A DNA stretch of 44,973 nucleotides from an uncultured Clostridium sp. (GCA_902785295.1 CACZYK010000013.1:1-44973); one strand, 5' to 3'; counted from the first letter of the stretch, positions 1-9,862 are shown. The notes: generated from the sequence alone by a model not told the origin. Made by a program: numbers and translations.

Positions 1-216
1 GTAAGTGCTGAACTTGAAAAATTTAACATAAATATCCTGAATGTTTCACAAACAATTATGGATAATTATTTTACAATGATGATGATGACTGACATTAAAG
101 ATGCTAATGTAAATTTTGATGCTATAAAGGCTGCACTTTCAGCAAAAGGTAAAGAATTAGGTGTTGATATTAAGATTCAAAGAGAAGATATCTTTAAATC
201 TATGCATTCACTATAA
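1..216 (+). CDS. ACT domain-containing protein, C-terminal part (5' end outside window)
   Basis: The window opens inside this gene; 71 codons are read in frame from base 1 to a TAA at 214-216. The visible residues (VSAELEKFNINILNVSQTIM, then a DNYFTMMMM strand and a terminal segment ending in SMHSL) match the second half of the small single-domain ACT proteins (about 90 residues, PF13740 type), which are usually encoded immediately upstream of a UPF0210 protein. That is what follows here: the next start lies 20 bases after the stop, behind TTTTTTAGGAGGAA, so the two are almost certainly one operon. ACT domains bind small ligands such as amino acids; a regulatory or partner role for the UPF0210 protein is an inference from the gene pairing. 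The N-terminal part is not visible. Confidence 0.85.
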   Translation, partial: VSAELEKFNINILNVSQTIMDNYFTMMMMTDIKDANVNFDAIKAALSAKGKELGVDIKIQREDIFKSMHSL

Positions 217-236
217 TTTTTTAGGAGGAATTTTTA

Positions 237-1604
237 ATGAGTTATAACATAAATGCCCAAAACGTTCTTGAAACTATAAAGATGATAGAGGAAGAAAAAT
301 TAGATATTAGAACAATAACTATGGGAATTTCTTTATTAGATTGTATAGATGCAGATGGAGATAAGGCAAGAGAAAAGATATATAATAAAATAATGACTTG
401 TGCTAAGGATTTAGTTAAAGTTGCAAAGGAAATTGAAAATGAATTTGGTATTCCAATAGTTAATAAAAGAGTTTCAGTTACTCCAATTTCTATAATTGGT
501 GGAGCTACTAATGAAGATAACTATGTTAAGTTTGCAGAAACTTTAGATAAGGCAGCAGAAGAACTTGGAATTGATTTTATTGGAGGATTTTCAGCGTTAG
601 TACAAAAAGGATGCACTAAAGGAGATAAAATACTTATAAAATCTATTCCAGAAGCTTTAGCAAAAACTAAAAAGGTATGTTCTTCTGTAAATGTAGGTTC
701 TTCTAAGTCAGGTATAAATATGAATGCAGTAAGAGACCTTGGAGTTATAATGAAAGAAACTGCAGAACTTACAAAGGAACAAAAAGGATTTGGATGTGCA
801 AAACTTGTTGTATTTGCAAATGCTGTAGAAGATAATCCATTTATGGCAGGTGCTTTCCATGGTGTTGGAGAAGCTGATGTTGTTATAAATGTTGGAGTTA
901 GTGGACCAGGAGTTGTAGAGAGAGCAATAGAAAAGGTTAGAGGAGAATCTTTTGATATTTTAGCAGAAACTATAAAGAAAACAGCCTTTAAGGTAACAAG
1001 AATGGGAGAATTAGTTGCTCAAGAAGCTTCAAAGAGATTAGGTGTTCCATTTGGAATAATCGATTTATCTTTAGCACCAACACCAGCAATAGGAGATTCT
1101 GTAGCACACATTTTAGAAGAAATGGGACTTGAAACAGTAGGAACTCATGGTACTACAGCAGCTCTTGCAATGTTGAATGATGCTGTTAAAAAAGGTGGAG
1201 TTATGGCATGTAGTCACGTTGGAGGACTAAGTGGTGCTTTCATTCCAGTTTCAGAAGATGCAGGAATGATAGATGCAGTTTTAAATAATTCATTAAACTT
1301 AGAAAAGCTTGAAGCTATGACATGTGTATGTTCAGTAGGTCTTGATATGATTGCAGTTCCAGGCGATACTCCAGCTTCTACTTTATCAGCTATGATAGCA
1401 GATGAAGCAGCTATTGGAGTTATTAATAATAAAACTACAGCAGTTAGAATTATTCCAGCTCCAGGTTGCAAGGTTGGAGATATGGTTGAATTTGGAGGAC
1501 TTTTAGGAAGAGCTCCTGTAATGAAAGTAAATGAAAATTCATCAGAAAAATTCATTGCAAGAGGTGGAAGAATTCCAGCACCAATACATTCCTTTAAAAA
1601 CTAA
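237..1604 (+). CDS. UPF0210 (DUF711/PFL-like family) protein
   Basis: A 455-residue protein of the UPF0210/DUF711 family (the type paired with an ACT-domain protein in streptococci and clostridia). It is full length for the family, starts at ATG behind AGGAGG, and shows the family's glycine-rich blocks, for example [14 protein letters not shown] near residue 223, [13 protein letters not shown] near 303 and [18 protein letters not shown] near 328. No signal peptide or membrane segment is visible, so it should be cytosolic. The family is structurally characterised but its reaction is not settled, so no function is assigned. It is in an operon with the upstream ACT protein and followed at once by a strong terminator. 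Confident on family, agnostic on activity. Confidence 0.9.
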   Translation: MSYNINAQNVLETIKMIEEEKLDIRTITMGISLLDCIDADGDKAREKIYNKIMTCAKDLVKVAKEIENEFGIPIVNKRVSVTPISIIGGATNEDNYVKFAETLDKAAEELGIDFIGGFSALVQKGCTKGDKILIKSIPEALAKTKKVCSSVNVGSSKSGINMNAVRDLGVIMKETAELTKEQKGFGCAKLVVFANAVEDNPFMAGAFHGVGEADVVINVGVSGPGVVERAIEKVRGESFDILAETIKKTAFKVTRMGELVAQEASKRLGVPFGIIDLSLAPTPAIGDSVAHILEEMGLETVGTHGTTAALAMLNDAVKKGGVMACSHVGGLSGAFIPVSEDAGMIDAVLNNSLNLEKLEAMTCVCSVGLDMIAVPGDTPASTLSAMIADEAAIGVINNKTTAVRIIPAPGCKVGDMVEFGGLLGRAPVMKVNENSSEKFIARGGRIPAPIHSFKN

Positions 1605-1612
1605 TTAATACA

Positions 1613-1664
1613 TAAAAAAAGGACTGTTAATTATGAAAAAATCATTATTTACAGTCCTTTTTCT
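1613..1664 (+). terminator. Rho-independent terminator after UPF0210 gene
   Basis: Stem AAAGGACTGT / ACAGTCCTTT with a loop of about 24 bases, A-rich 5' side and a T run after the second arm. It begins 9 bases after the stop codon and closes the ACT-UPF0210 operon. The remaining 200 bases to the next promoter hold no recognisable gene. Confidence 0.85.
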
Positions 1665-1823
1665 ATAATAAATTGTATCAATTCCTAAATGTATATTTAT
1701 CTGTTTTAACTAAGGGAAATTTCTAAACTTATTTTTTCTATTAAACTTTATTATTTCCTTAATAAGTTATTCAAAATTTAATAACAAATATAATAAAATT
1801 ACTAAATTGTAATCTATTTATTT

Positions 1824-1852
1824 TTGAACTGTAATATAAGGTATGATATAAT
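1824..1852 (+). promoter_or_regulatory. Sigma-A type promoter for exodeoxyribonuclease III
   Basis: TTGAAC at 1824-1829, a 17-base spacer and a perfect TATAAT at 1847-1852. It sits about 30 bases before the start codon, so the leader is very short. Near-consensus by eye, with no overlapping dyad. Confidence 0.75.
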
Positions 1853-1881
1853 TTTTTATTATAAGTATGGAGGAAAAACTT

Positions 1882-2637
1882 ATGACGAAAATGATTTCAT
1901 GGAATGTAAATGGTTTGAGAGCTGTTTATGCAAAGGGGTTTGTAGATATTTTCAATAAAATTAATGCAGATATATTTTGTATTCAAGAAACTAAACTTCA
2001 AGAAGGACAAATAGATTTAAATCTTCCAGGATATGAAATGTATTGGAATTATGCAGAGAAAAAAGGATATTCAGGAACAGCTATATTTACAAGAATTAAA
2101 CCTATTTCAGTAAAAAAAGGGATAGGAATAGAGGAACATGATAAAGAAGGAAGAGTAATAACATTAGAATTTGAGGATTATTATTTAGTTACAGTATATA
2201 CTCCAAATTCTCAAACAGAACTTGCAAGACTAGATTATAGAATTAAATGGGAAGAGGATTTTAAGGCTTACCTAAAGAAACTTGAAGAAAAAAAGCCAGT
2301 TATTGTATGTGGAGATTTAAATGTAGCACATAAAGATATAGATTTAAAAAATCCTAAAACAAACAGAAAAAATGCAGGCTTTACAGATGAAGAAAGAGAA
2401 AAATTTTCAAAACTTCTTGACTCAGGATTTATAGATACTTTTAGATATTTTTATCCAACAGAAGAAGGAAAATATTCTTGGTGGTCTTATAGATTTAGTG
2501 CAAGAAAAAATAATGCTGGGTGGAGAATTGATTACTTTTTAGTATCTGAGTGCTTAAAAGATAGGTTAAAAAGTACTGATATTTTAAGTGATATTATGGG
2601 TTCAGACCATTGCCCAGTGGAACTTGTATTAGAATAA
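1882..2637 (+). CDS. xth: Exodeoxyribonuclease III
   Basis: A 251-residue AP endonuclease/3'-5' exonuclease of the EEP superfamily for base-excision repair. Visible motifs: SWNVNGLRA at the N terminus, the metal-binding QETKLQ near residue 36, TVYTPNSQ near 111, [13 protein letters not shown] near 145, WWSYR near 207, WRIDYFLVS near 220 and the catalytic GSDHCPV near the C terminus. These are all the expected catalytic blocks. An ATG at 1867 overlaps the GGAGG (1869-1873) and is rejected; ATG 1882 has an 8-base spacing. ATG 1891 is a possible alternative and would give the common MISWNVNG start. It has its own promoter upstream and is followed within 20 bases by two small hypothetical genes, probably read through. 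Confidence 0.95.
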   Translation: MTKMISWNVNGLRAVYAKGFVDIFNKINADIFCIQETKLQEGQIDLNLPGYEMYWNYAEKKGYSGTAIFTRIKPISVKKGIGIEEHDKEGRVITLEFEDYYLVTVYTPNSQTELARLDYRIKWEEDFKAYLKKLEEKKPVIVCGDLNVAHKDIDLKNPKTNRKNAGFTDEEREKFSKLLDSGFIDTFRYFYPTEEGKYSWWSYRFSARKNNAGWRIDYFLVSECLKDRLKSTDILSDIMGSDHCPVELVLE

Positions 2638-2653
2638 AGTAGGAGGAAAATTA

Positions 2654-2968
2654 ATGTCTATAATTACAATAATATTAAATATAGCTTTAGTAGCACTATT
2701 TTTGCGAGAATTAATAGTTTTAAAAAAAGTTATATCTAAAAAAAGTACTTCTAGCATAATAGTTCATTTATTTGGAACTGGAGTTACAGGAGCAGTAGCA
2801 TACATAATAGCTTGTCTATCTTTTAATGTGAAGATAGATAATGAAAAAATGATAAAGGTAGTTTTTATATGTGCTTTTATTGCATTTTTCTTTTTAGGTT
2901 TAGATTCACTATTTATGGAGAAAGGTAAAAATGATAAAAATAAAGCTAGAAAAAAACAAAAAAGATGA
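2654..2968 (+). CDS. Small integral membrane protein of unknown function
   Basis: 104 residues with three hydrophobic segments (about residues 4-20, 35-57 and 71-88) and a strongly basic tail (KNDKNKARKKQKR) that should stay in the cytosol. The start at ATG 2654 follows GTAGGAGG with good spacing. It lies 16 bases after the exonuclease gene and overlaps the next gene by 38 bases in another frame, which supports a co-translated pair. I do not recognise a family. The basic tail may simply reflect the overlap with the start of the next gene, where both frames are constrained. Confidence 0.7.
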   Translation: MSIITIILNIALVALFLRELIVLKKVISKKSTSSIIVHLFGTGVTGAVAYIIACLSFNVKIDNEKMIKVVFICAFIAFFFLGLDSLFMEKGKNDKNKARKKQKR

Positions 2969-3350
2969 GCCAATATTTAAGCTTAATATAAAAGATGAAG
3001 AAATAGATAAATATAGATTTTTAAAAAGAGCTTTATTAGAAGGAAAGTCTATAAAAGGAAGATACAATTATGAAATTCCTATAAGGTTTTTTGAACCTAT
3101 TTTTAGAAATTTAAAGTCAAGTGAAATAAAATTTGACAAAAAATCTATTTTTCAGTATTTTGAATTTTCAGATGAATATGACGAGAAGTATTATTACAGA
3201 ACTGAGGTTAATGCAAAATACATGAAAAAGTGGAGAGAAGAAGGATGCCCTAATATTTATAAGATTGTAATTGATAAAGAAAATTATACTCTTACAAAGG
3301 AAATGGCATTTAAAAAACTTGAAAGAAATTTTTCTACTTTAAAGTTATAA
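2931..3350 (+). CDS. Hypothetical cytosolic protein, overlaps upstream gene
   Basis: 139 residues, highly charged, no membrane segment or signal peptide. The ATG at 2931 is preceded by GGAG at 2917-2920 inside the upstream gene, and no better start exists downstream, so the 38-base overlap looks genuine. The residues (FLKRALLEGKSIKGRYNYEI, FFEPIF, KYMKKWREEG) suggest a compact alpha/beta protein, but I do not recognise the family. It ends about 118 bases before the ABC-F start codon with no clear terminator between them. Confidence 0.7.
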   Translation: MIKIKLEKNKKDEPIFKLNIKDEEIDKYRFLKRALLEGKSIKGRYNYEIPIRFFEPIFRNLKSSEIKFDKKSIFQYFEFSDEYDEKYYYRTEVNAKYMKKWREEGCPNIYKIVIDKENYTLTKEMAFKKLERNFSTLKL

Positions 3351-3467
3351 AAATATTTACATATAAAGCATAAGCAAAAATAAAGAAGTTGTTGCATTAA
3401 GAAATATTAATATATAGTTATTAAGTTTCTTTAAGTGACAACTCTTTTTATCAAAGAGAGGATTGTT

Positions 3468-5378
3468 ATGAATTTAATTACATTAGAACATATAAGCAAA
3501 AGCTATAGTGAGAAAAATCTCTTAAAAGATGTTTCTCTTGGAATAAATGAAGGAGATAAGGTTGGACTTATTGGTGTAAATGGAGCAGGAAAATCTACTT
3601 TTTTAAAAATAGTAGCAGGTCTTGATGAATTTTATGATGGGACTGTTACTAAAGGAAAGAATGTAAGAATAGAATATCTTTCACAAAACCAGAATTTTAA
3701 AGAAGAGGCAACTATTTTAGAGCAGATATTCAGAGGAGAAACAAGAGAAATGAAAATCCTAAAGGAATATGAAGATTTAGTTGAAAAAATGTCATTAGGT
3801 GGAAGAGAAGAATTAAATGAAAGAATTTTAAAGCTTCAACAAGAAATAGATGACTTAAATTTATGGGCTTTAGAAAATGAAGCTAAAAGTATTTTAAATA
3901 AGCTTGGTATAAAAAATTATGATGAGAAAATAAAAAATCTTTCAGGAGGGCAAAAAAAGAGGGTAGCTCTTGCTTCAGCACTTATTTCTACTTGTGAATT
4001 ATTAATATTAGATGAACCTACAAACCATCTTGATTCAGAGTCAATAGAATGGCTTGAGGAATATTTAAATTCAAGAAAGGGTGCTCTTTTAATGATTACC
4101 CATGACAGATATTTTTTAGATAGAGTTACAAATAAAATTTTAGAGTTGGATAGAGGAACAATGTATTCCTATGAAGGAAATTATACTAGCTTTTTAGAAA
4201 AGAAAATGGAAAGATTACAGCTTGAGCAAGCTTTAGAAGATAAAAGACAGTCTTTAATAAGAAATGAACTTAAATGGGTAAGAAGAGGGGCAAAGGCTAG
4301 AACCACAAAGCAAAAGGCAAGACTTCAAAGATTTGATGAATTAGTAAATAGAGAATATGTAAAACCACAGGAAAATTTAGAAATATCTTTTATAGGAACA
4401 AGACTTGGAAAGAAAATAATAGAAATAGATAATATATCAAAGTCTTTTAAAGATAAAACACTTATAAAGGATTTTAGCTACATTTTTACTAAAACAGATA
4501 GAATTGGTATTGTAGGAGAAAATGGAGCCGGAAAAACTACTCTTATAAATATATTAAGAGGAAAACTTATGCCAGATTCAGGTTCAATAGAAGTAGGAGA
4601 AACAGTTAAAATAGGATGTTTTGCCCAAGATAATAGCAGTATGGACCCTAATATGAAGGCTATAGATTATATAAAAGAAGGTGGAGAGGTTATTCCAGTA
4701 GCTGATGGAAGCAAAATAACAGCATCTACTTTATGCGAAAGATTTCTTTTTGATGGAACTCTTCAATACTCTAAAATAGAAAAGCTTTCAGGAGGAGAAA
4801 GGAGAAGACTTCATCTTTTAAGAGTTTTAATGGAATCCCCTAATGTACTTTTATTAGATGAGCCTACAAATGACTTAGATATTAATACATTAACTATTTT
4901 AGAAGACTTTTTAGATAATTTTTTAGGGGTTGTTGTAGTTGTATCCCATGATAGATATTTTCTAGATAGAATATGTAATAAGATTTTCTCTTATGAAGGA
5001 AATGGTTTTATAAAACTTTATCATGGAAACTTTAGTGATTATCAGATTTCTAAGGTGGTTGAGGAAGTAGAAAAGGATGAAAAGAAAAAAGAAAAGAAAT
5101 CTGAAACACAAAGAGTGAAAAATAAAGATACAAGACCTAAATTTTCTTTTAAGGAAGCTAAGGAATATGAAACAATAGAAGAGGATATAACAAAGCTTGA
5201 AGAAAAGATATCACAATTAGAAGAAGAAATGGTTAAAAATTCATCAAGTTATGGAAAGCTTCAAGAGCTTGTAGAGGAGAAAGAAAAAACAGAAGAGGAA
5301 CTTTTATATAAATATGAGAGATATGAATATTTAGAGGATTTAGCCAAGAAAATAGAAGAATATAAAAAGAATAAGTAG
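3468..5378 (+). CDS. ABC-F family ATPase, Uup/YfmR type
   Basis: A 636-residue duplicated ABC protein without membrane segments. First cassette: Walker A GVNGAGKST (about 37-45), signature LSGGQKKR (about 158), Walker B ILDEPTNHLD (about 178). Second cassette: GENGAGKTT (about 350), LSGGERRR (about 440), LLDEPTNDLD (about 461). The inter-cassette linker (about 235-300) is rich in Arg/Lys (ELKWVRRGAKARTTKQKARL), typical of ABC-F proteins that act at the ribosome. Residues from about 525 form a charged C-terminal coiled coil, as in Uup and YfmR. ABC-F proteins bind the ribosomal E site and relieve stalled or idle states; antibiotic resistance is possible in some members but not indicated here. 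A GTG at 3435 is in frame, but ATG 3468 has AAAGAGAGG six bases ahead and gives the usual MNLITLEHIS start. Confidence 0.92.
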   Translation: MNLITLEHISKSYSEKNLLKDVSLGINEGDKVGLIGVNGAGKSTFLKIVAGLDEFYDGTVTKGKNVRIEYLSQNQNFKEEATILEQIFRGETREMKILKEYEDLVEKMSLGGREELNERILKLQQEIDDLNLWALENEAKSILNKLGIKNYDEKIKNLSGGQKKRVALASALISTCELLILDEPTNHLDSESIEWLEEYLNSRKGALLMITHDRYFLDRVTNKILELDRGTMYSYEGNYTSFLEKKMERLQLEQALEDKRQSLIRNELKWVRRGAKARTTKQKARLQRFDELVNREYVKPQENLEISFIGTRLGKKIIEIDNISKSFKDKTLIKDFSYIFTKTDRIGIVGENGAGKTTLINILRGKLMPDSGSIEVGETVKIGCFAQDNSSMDPNMKAIDYIKEGGEVIPVADGSKITASTLCERFLFDGTLQYSKIEKLSGGERRRLHLLRVLMESPNVLLLDEPTNDLDINTLTILEDFLDNFLGVVVVVSHDRYFLDRICNKIFSYEGNGFIKLYHGNFSDYQISKVVEEVEKDEKKKEKKSETQRVKNKDTRPKFSFKEAKEYETIEEDITKLEEKISQLEEEMVKNSSSYGKLQELVEEKEKTEEELLYKYERYEYLEDLAKKIEEYKKNK

Positions 5379-5427
5379 ATATTTATTTGAAAAATTATTA
5401 AATTTGCAAAAAATGTAAAATTAATAA

Positions 5428-5456
5428 TTGACTAAGTATTCTGAATATGGTAATTT
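5428..5456 (+). promoter_or_regulatory. Probable promoter for TIGR00266 gene
   Basis: TTGACT at 5428-5433, 17 bases, TAATTT at 5451-5456. Good -35 and spacing, mediocre -10. Placed 35 bases before the start codon. Confidence 0.5.
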
Positions 5457-5490
5457 GTAATTGGTAAGTATTTTAATGGGAGATGATAAT

Positions 5491-6171
5491 ATGAGATATG
5501 AGATTAAAGGAGCACCTCTTCCAGTTGTTGTGTGTGAGGTAGAAGCTAATGAAACATTAATTACAGAAAAAGGGTCTATGTGTTGGATGAGTCCTAATAT
5601 GAAAATGGAAACAACTACTAATGGGGGAATAGGAAAGGCTTTTGGAAGAATGCTTTCTGGAGAAGCAATGTTTCAAAATAGATATACAGCTCAAGGAAAA
5701 GAAGGAATGATAGCTTTTGCATCAAGCTTCCCAGGTGATATATTAGCATTTGAAATTTCACCAGGAAATGAAATGATAGTACAAAAATCAGGATTTTTAG
5801 CATCTGAGTCAAGTGTAAATCTTTCTGTACATTTTCAGAAAAAGATTGGAGCAGGATTCTTTGGAGGAGAAGGATTTATAATGCAGAAGTTGTCTGGAAA
5901 TGGAATAGCTTTTGTAGAGTTTGATGGACATATTGAAACTTATGAGTTAGGATATGGAGAATCTATGATAATAGATACAGGGTATTTAGCTGCAATGTCT
6001 GGAAGCTGTAGCATAGAAATAGAATCTGTACCAGGTATTAAAAATAAATTTTTAGGTGGGGAAGGTCTTTTTAATACAAAGGTAACAGGACCAGGAAAGA
6101 TATATCTTCAAACAATGCCTATAAGTTCAGTAGCAAGTTCAATAAGACCATTTATTCCAACAGGAAACTAA
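5491..6171 (+). CDS. TIGR00266 / AIM24 family protein
   Basis: 226 residues from ATG 5491, which follows GGGAG (5478-5482) at 8-base spacing; a TTG at 5461 would add ten unlikely residues. The protein is made of repeated beta-hairpin blocks with Gly-rich turns (EKGSMCWMSPNMKM, GEAMFQNRY, GFLASESSVNL, GEGFIMQKLSG, GYLAAMSGS, LGGEGLFNTKVTGPGKIYLQ), diagnostic of the AIM24/TIGR00266 beta-trefoil-like family. No signal peptide or membrane segment. The family is widespread and its bacterial role unsettled. Own promoter and own terminator, so it is monocistronic. Confidence 0.9.
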   Translation: MRYEIKGAPLPVVVCEVEANETLITEKGSMCWMSPNMKMETTTNGGIGKAFGRMLSGEAMFQNRYTAQGKEGMIAFASSFPGDILAFEISPGNEMIVQKSGFLASESSVNLSVHFQKKIGAGFFGGEGFIMQKLSGNGIAFVEFDGHIETYELGYGESMIIDTGYLAAMSGSCSIEIESVPGIKNKFLGGEGLFNTKVTGPGKIYLQTMPISSVASSIRPFIPTGN

Positions 6172-6205
6172 ATATATTGTTTAAATTTATATGAATGTAT
6201 TGATA

Positions 6206-6247
6206 AAATACTAGGAATATAATATTATATTTCTAGTATTTTTTTTA
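6206..6247 (+). terminator. Terminator after TIGR00266 gene
   Basis: AAATACTAG at 6207 pairs with CTAGTATTT before a run of eight or more T; the inner AT-rich part can extend the stem almost to a tight loop. Confidence 0.75.
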
Positions 6248-6304
6248 ATATTTTATTTAATTAAAAAATATTAAAAAACTTTGCTTAAAAGAGAGGAAAA
6301 TAAT

Positions 6305-6487
6305 ATGGAAGTAGTGATAACTGTTAAAGGGAAAAAAGAACCTTTAGTATTTAAGGGAGATAGAATAGATATTTTAGATTTTGAGATGGAAGGTATAAAA
6401 TATAAGCAAATTAGATATTTTAAAAAAGGTTTTTCAAAGTCTGAATATATAAATTCTAATCTTATAACTAAAATAAAAGAAAAATAA
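6305..6487 (+). CDS. Small hypothetical protein, 60 aa
   Basis: ATG 6305 follows GAGAGG (6291-6296) with 8-base spacing; a TTG at 6281 that overlaps the ribosome site is rejected. The product is short, basic and mostly predicted beta strand (EVVITVKGKKEPLVFKGDRI, then DILDFEMEG), reminiscent of small one-domain proteins that bind a ligand or partner. I do not recognise the family. It stands alone between two terminators. Confidence 0.6.
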   Translation: MEVVITVKGKKEPLVFKGDRIDILDFEMEGIKYKQIRYFKKGFSKSEYINSNLITKIKEK

Positions 6488-6492
6488 TAAGT

Positions 6493-6530
6493 AAAAGGTA
6501 TATTAATTTTTTTGTTTTAATATGCCTTTT
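6493..6530 (+). terminator. Terminator after 60-aa gene
   Basis: AAAAGGTATATTAA and TTAATATGCCTTTT pair with one G-T wobble, with a T-rich loop and T-rich 3' side. Begins just after the stop. Confidence 0.6.
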
Positions 6531-6606
6531 ATTCATGTTTAAACAAAAAAGTGGTTTACTATTTTAAAAAAATTAAAGCAATATTTATATAGATATTTAA
6601 AGTTTG

Positions 6607-6647
6607 ATGTAATATAGTTTATAATGTAATTATAAACTATATTACAT
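6607..6647 (+). promoter_or_regulatory. Perfect 18-bp inverted repeat upstream of pflB
   Basis: ATGTAATATAGTTTATAA at 6607-6624 is exactly mirrored by TTATAAACTATATTACAT at 6630-6647 around TGTAA. No T run follows, so it is not a standard terminator. It sits 142 bases before the pflB start in a 258-base AT-rich gap that holds no gene, and is a candidate operator or leader hairpin. It does not match the Rex consensus (TTGTTAA/TTAACAA). A weaker imperfect dyad (TAGTTTTTAAT / ATTTAAAAAACTA) follows near 6680-6707. Confidence 0.55.
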
Positions 6648-6788
6648 TATTAAGAATAGAGAGTTTATTAATAAAAAAATAGTTTTTAATAAATATTTAA
6701 AAAACTACTTGATAATAATTATTAAATAGTTTATATTATTCATATAGGTATTTATATTAACTTCAAATTTTAGGAGGGTCAAATTTTT

Positions 6789-9041
6789 ATGGAACAATTT
6801 GAACAATGGAATGGTTTTAAAGGAAAGCTTTGGAAAACAAGAATTAGTACAAGAGATTTCATACAAAACAACTACACACAATATGATGGTGATGAATCAT
6901 TCTTAGAAGGACCAACAGAAGCAACTGATAAGTTATGGGGGAAATTACAAGAACTACAAAAAGAGGAACGTGCAAAAGGTGGAGTATTAGATATGGATAC
7001 AGAAATTGTATCATCTATTACATCACATAAGCCAGGATATATAAGTGAAGAATTAAAAGACTTAGAAAAGGTTGTTGGACTTCAAACTGATAAGCCTTTA
7101 AAAAGAGCTTTCATGCCTTATGGTGGTATAAAAATGGCAGAACAAGCTTGTACAACATATGGATATACACCAGATCCTAAATTACATGAAATATTCACAA
7201 AATATCACAAAACTCATAACCAAGCAGTTTTTGATATTTACACTCCAGAAATAAAAAAGGCTCGTCACAATAAAATAGTTACAGGTCTTCCAGATACTTA
7301 TGGACGTGGACGTATAGTAGGTGATTACCGTAGAGTAGCTCTTTATGGAATAGATTTTTTAATAGAAAAGAAACAAGAAGATTTTGCTAATTGTGGAAGA
7401 GACGTAATGAGAGATGATGATTTCCGTTTACGTGAGGAAATAGCAGAACAAATAAAAGCATTAAAAGAAATGAAAGTAATGGCAGAAAGCTATGGATATG
7501 ATATATCAAAGCCAGCTAGTAATGCAAAGGAAGCTGTTCAATGGTTATACTTTGGATACTTATCTGCAATAAAGACTCAAAATGGAGCAGCAATGAGTGT
7601 TGGACGTGTATCAACTTTCTTAGATATATACATTCAAAGAGATTTGGAAAATGGAACAATAACAGAAGAAGAAGCTCAAGAATTAATTGACCATCTTGTT
7701 ATGAAGTGCAGAATGGTTAAATTTGCAAGAATACCTTCATACAATCAATTATTCTCAGGAGACCCAGTATGGGCAACACTTGAAGTAGCTGGATTAGGTA
7801 TGGATGGACGTTCAATGGTTACAAAGACAGATTATCGTTTCTTACATACATTAGAAAACATGGGACCTGCTCCAGAACCAAACTTAACAGTATTATATTC
7901 TTCAAGATTACCTGAAACATTTAAAAAGTATGCTGCTTACATTTCAGTTAAGACAAGTTCTATACAATATGAAAATGATGATGTTATGAGACCAATATGG
8001 GGTGATGACTATTCAATTTGCTGCTGTGTATCTGCTACTGAAACTGGTAAGGAAATGCAATTCTTTGGAGCTAGAGCAAACCTTGCAAAATGTTTATTAT
8101 ACGCTATAAATGGTGGAGTAGATTGTAAGACAAAGAACCAAGTAGGACCAGCTTATAAGCCTATAACTTCTGAATATCTTGATTATGATGAAGTAATGGA
8201 AAAATATGATACTATGATGGATTGGCTTGCAGGATTATATGTAAATTCTCTAAACATGATTCAATATATGCATGATAAGTACTACTATGAAGCTGCTGAA
8301 ATGGCACTTATAGATACTGATGTAAGACGTACATTTGCAACAGGAATAGCAGGATTCTCTCATGTAATAGATTCATTATCAGCTATTAAATATGCAAAGG
8401 TTAAGACAATTCGTGATGAAGACGGAATAGTTGTAGACTTTGAAACAACTGGAGACTTCCCAAGATACGGAAATGATGATGACCGTGCAGATGAAATAGG
8501 AGAATGGTTATTAAAGACATTCTTAGATAAGTTAAAGAAATGTTACACTTATCGTAATTCAGAACCAACAACTTCAATACTTACAATAACTTCAAACGTA
8601 GTTTATGGTAAGGCAACAGGAGCTCTTCCAGATGGACGTAAGGCAGGAGAACCATTATCTCCAGGAGCTAATCCAAGTTATGGTGCAGAACAAAATGGTT
8701 TATTAGCATCATTAAACTCAGTTGCTAAGCTTCCATATGAAGATGCATTAGATGGTATTTCTAATACTCAAACTATAAACCCAAGTGCATTAGGACATGA
8801 TGATAATGAACGTGTTAAGAATTTAGTTCAAGTTTTAGATGGATACTTTAACCAAGGAGCTCATCACCTTAACGTAAATGTATTTGGAATTGAAAAGTTA
8901 AAGGATGCTATGGAACATCCAGAAAAAGAAGAATATGCAAACTTTACAATTCGTGTATCTGGATATGCTGTTAAATTTATTGATTTAACTCGTGAACAAC
9001 AACTTGATGTTATTGCAAGAACTTGTCATGAAAGAATGTAA
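6789..9041 (+). CDS. pflB: Formate acetyltransferase (pyruvate formate-lyase)
   Basis: A 750-residue glycyl-radical enzyme that converts pyruvate and CoA to acetyl-CoA and formate in anaerobic metabolism. The active-site cysteine pair lies in [14 protein letters not shown] (Cys412-Cys413, with an extra Cys411), and the radical Gly725 sits in RVSGYAVKF near the C terminus. Length matches the family (about 740-760). The start follows TTTAGGAGGGTC. It uses CGT for many arginines (GGACGTGGACGT, TTCCGTTTACGT), unlike most neighbours which use AGA, a bias usual in highly expressed genes. The 3' end leads directly into the activase gene. Confidence 0.97.
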   Translation: MEQFEQWNGFKGKLWKTRISTRDFIQNNYTQYDGDESFLEGPTEATDKLWGKLQELQKEERAKGGVLDMDTEIVSSITSHKPGYISEELKDLEKVVGLQTDKPLKRAFMPYGGIKMAEQACTTYGYTPDPKLHEIFTKYHKTHNQAVFDIYTPEIKKARHNKIVTGLPDTYGRGRIVGDYRRVALYGIDFLIEKKQEDFANCGRDVMRDDDFRLREEIAEQIKALKEMKVMAESYGYDISKPASNAKEAVQWLYFGYLSAIKTQNGAAMSVGRVSTFLDIYIQRDLENGTITEEEAQELIDHLVMKCRMVKFARIPSYNQLFSGDPVWATLEVAGLGMDGRSMVTKTDYRFLHTLENMGPAPEPNLTVLYSSRLPETFKKYAAYISVKTSSIQYENDDVMRPIWGDDYSICCCVSATETGKEMQFFGARANLAKCLLYAINGGVDCKTKNQVGPAYKPITSEYLDYDEVMEKYDTMMDWLAGLYVNSLNMIQYMHDKYYYEAAEMALIDTDVRRTFATGIAGFSHVIDSLSAIKYAKVKTIRDEDGIVVDFETTGDFPRYGNDDDRADEIGEWLLKTFLDKLKKCYTYRNSEPTTSILTITSNVVYGKATGALPDGRKAGEPLSPGANPSYGAEQNGLLASLNSVAKLPYEDALDGISNTQTINPSALGHDDNERVKNLVQVLDGYFNQGAHHLNVNVFGIEKLKDAMEHPEKEEYANFTIRVSGYAVKFIDLTREQQLDVIARTCHERM

Positions 9042-9048
9042 TAAATTT

Positions 9049-9801
9049 ATGAAGGGATATATTCATTCATTAGAAACATTTGGTTCTGTAGATGGACCAG
9101 GAATAAGATTTGTTATATTTGTACAAGGTTGTGGCATGAGATGTGAATTCTGCCACAATCCTGATACTTGGAATATGCAAAAAGGTCAAGAATTTACTCC
9201 AGATGAATTACTTGAAAAAGCTATAAGATATAAATCTTACTGGGGAAAAGATGGAGGAATTACTGTAAGTGGTGGAGAAGCCTTGATGCAGATAGACTTT
9301 TTAATTGATTTATTTAAAAAAGCAAAAGCACAAGGCATAAATACTACACTAGATACAAGTGGAAATCCATTTACTAGAGAAGAACCTTTTTTCACTAAGT
9401 TTAATGAACTTATGGAATATACAGACTTAATACTTCTTGATATAAAGCATATAAATGATGAAGAGCATATAAAGCTTACAGGACAAACTAATAAAAATAT
9501 TTTAGATATGGCAAAGTATCTTTCTGAAATTAAAAAGCCAGTTTGGATTAGACATGTATTAGTTCCAGAAAGAAATGACTATGATAATTATTTAATAGAG
9601 CTAGATAACTTTATTAAAGAATTAGATAATGTTCAAAGAGTTGAAGTTCTTCCATATCACACATTAGGAGTATATAAATGGCAAGAACTTGGCATTGAAA
9701 ATCGCCTTGAGAAAGAAGGTATTAATCCTCCTTCAAAAGAAAGAATAGAAAATGCCAATAATTTACTTCACGCTAAAGATTATACAGGATATTTAAAATA
9801 G
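9049..9801 (+). CDS. pflA: Pyruvate formate-lyase activating enzyme
   Basis: A 250-residue radical SAM enzyme that installs the glycyl radical on pyruvate formate-lyase. GRxxCxxxCxxC-type motif seen as QGCGMRCEFCHNPDTW (three Cys ligands of the [4Fe-4S] cluster), then TVSGGEALMQ (SAM-binding GGE) and TTLDTSGN. The start is uncertain: ATG 9049 gives the usual MKGYIHSLETFG N terminus but has no clear ribosome site, while ATG 9028 would overlap pflB by 14 bases and add seven residues. Translation is probably coupled to pflB termination (stop 9039-9041). Ends in a strong terminator. Confidence 0.95.
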   Translation: MKGYIHSLETFGSVDGPGIRFVIFVQGCGMRCEFCHNPDTWNMQKGQEFTPDELLEKAIRYKSYWGKDGGITVSGGEALMQIDFLIDLFKKAKAQGINTTLDTSGNPFTREEPFFTKFNELMEYTDLILLDIKHINDEEHIKLTGQTNKNILDMAKYLSEIKKPVWIRHVLVPERNDYDNYLIELDNFIKELDNVQRVEVLPYHTLGVYKWQELGIENRLEKEGINPPSKERIENANNLLHAKDYTGYLK

Positions 9802-9820
9802 AATACAATTTTTTATGAAT

Positions 9821-9862
9821 TAAAAAGCTACATTAGAGTTCTTTCTGATGTAGCTTTTTAAT
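9821..9862 (+). terminator. Terminator after pflA
   Basis: TAAAAAGCTACAT pairs with ATGTAGCTTTTTA around a loop of about 15 bases; T run included in the second arm. It abuts the ZIP remnant that follows. Confidence 0.85.

Noticed and set aside
1214-1555. Minus-strand 113-codon open frame
   Set aside because: Fully inside the conserved UPF0210 gene, no ribosome site, no family resemblance.
6537-6544. GTTTAAAC palindrome near pflB
   Set aside because: An 8-bp AT-rich palindrome is expected by chance in DNA of this composition; no repeat nearby.
8019-8027. Three consecutive cysteines in pyruvate formate-lyase as a possible anomaly
   Set aside because: The catalytic pair is intact and the preceding position varies within the family; no reason to think activity is changed.
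9028-9048. Longer N terminus for the pflA product from ATG 9028
   Set aside because: Adds residues not typical of the family and lacks a ribosome site; kept only as an alternative to ATG 9049.
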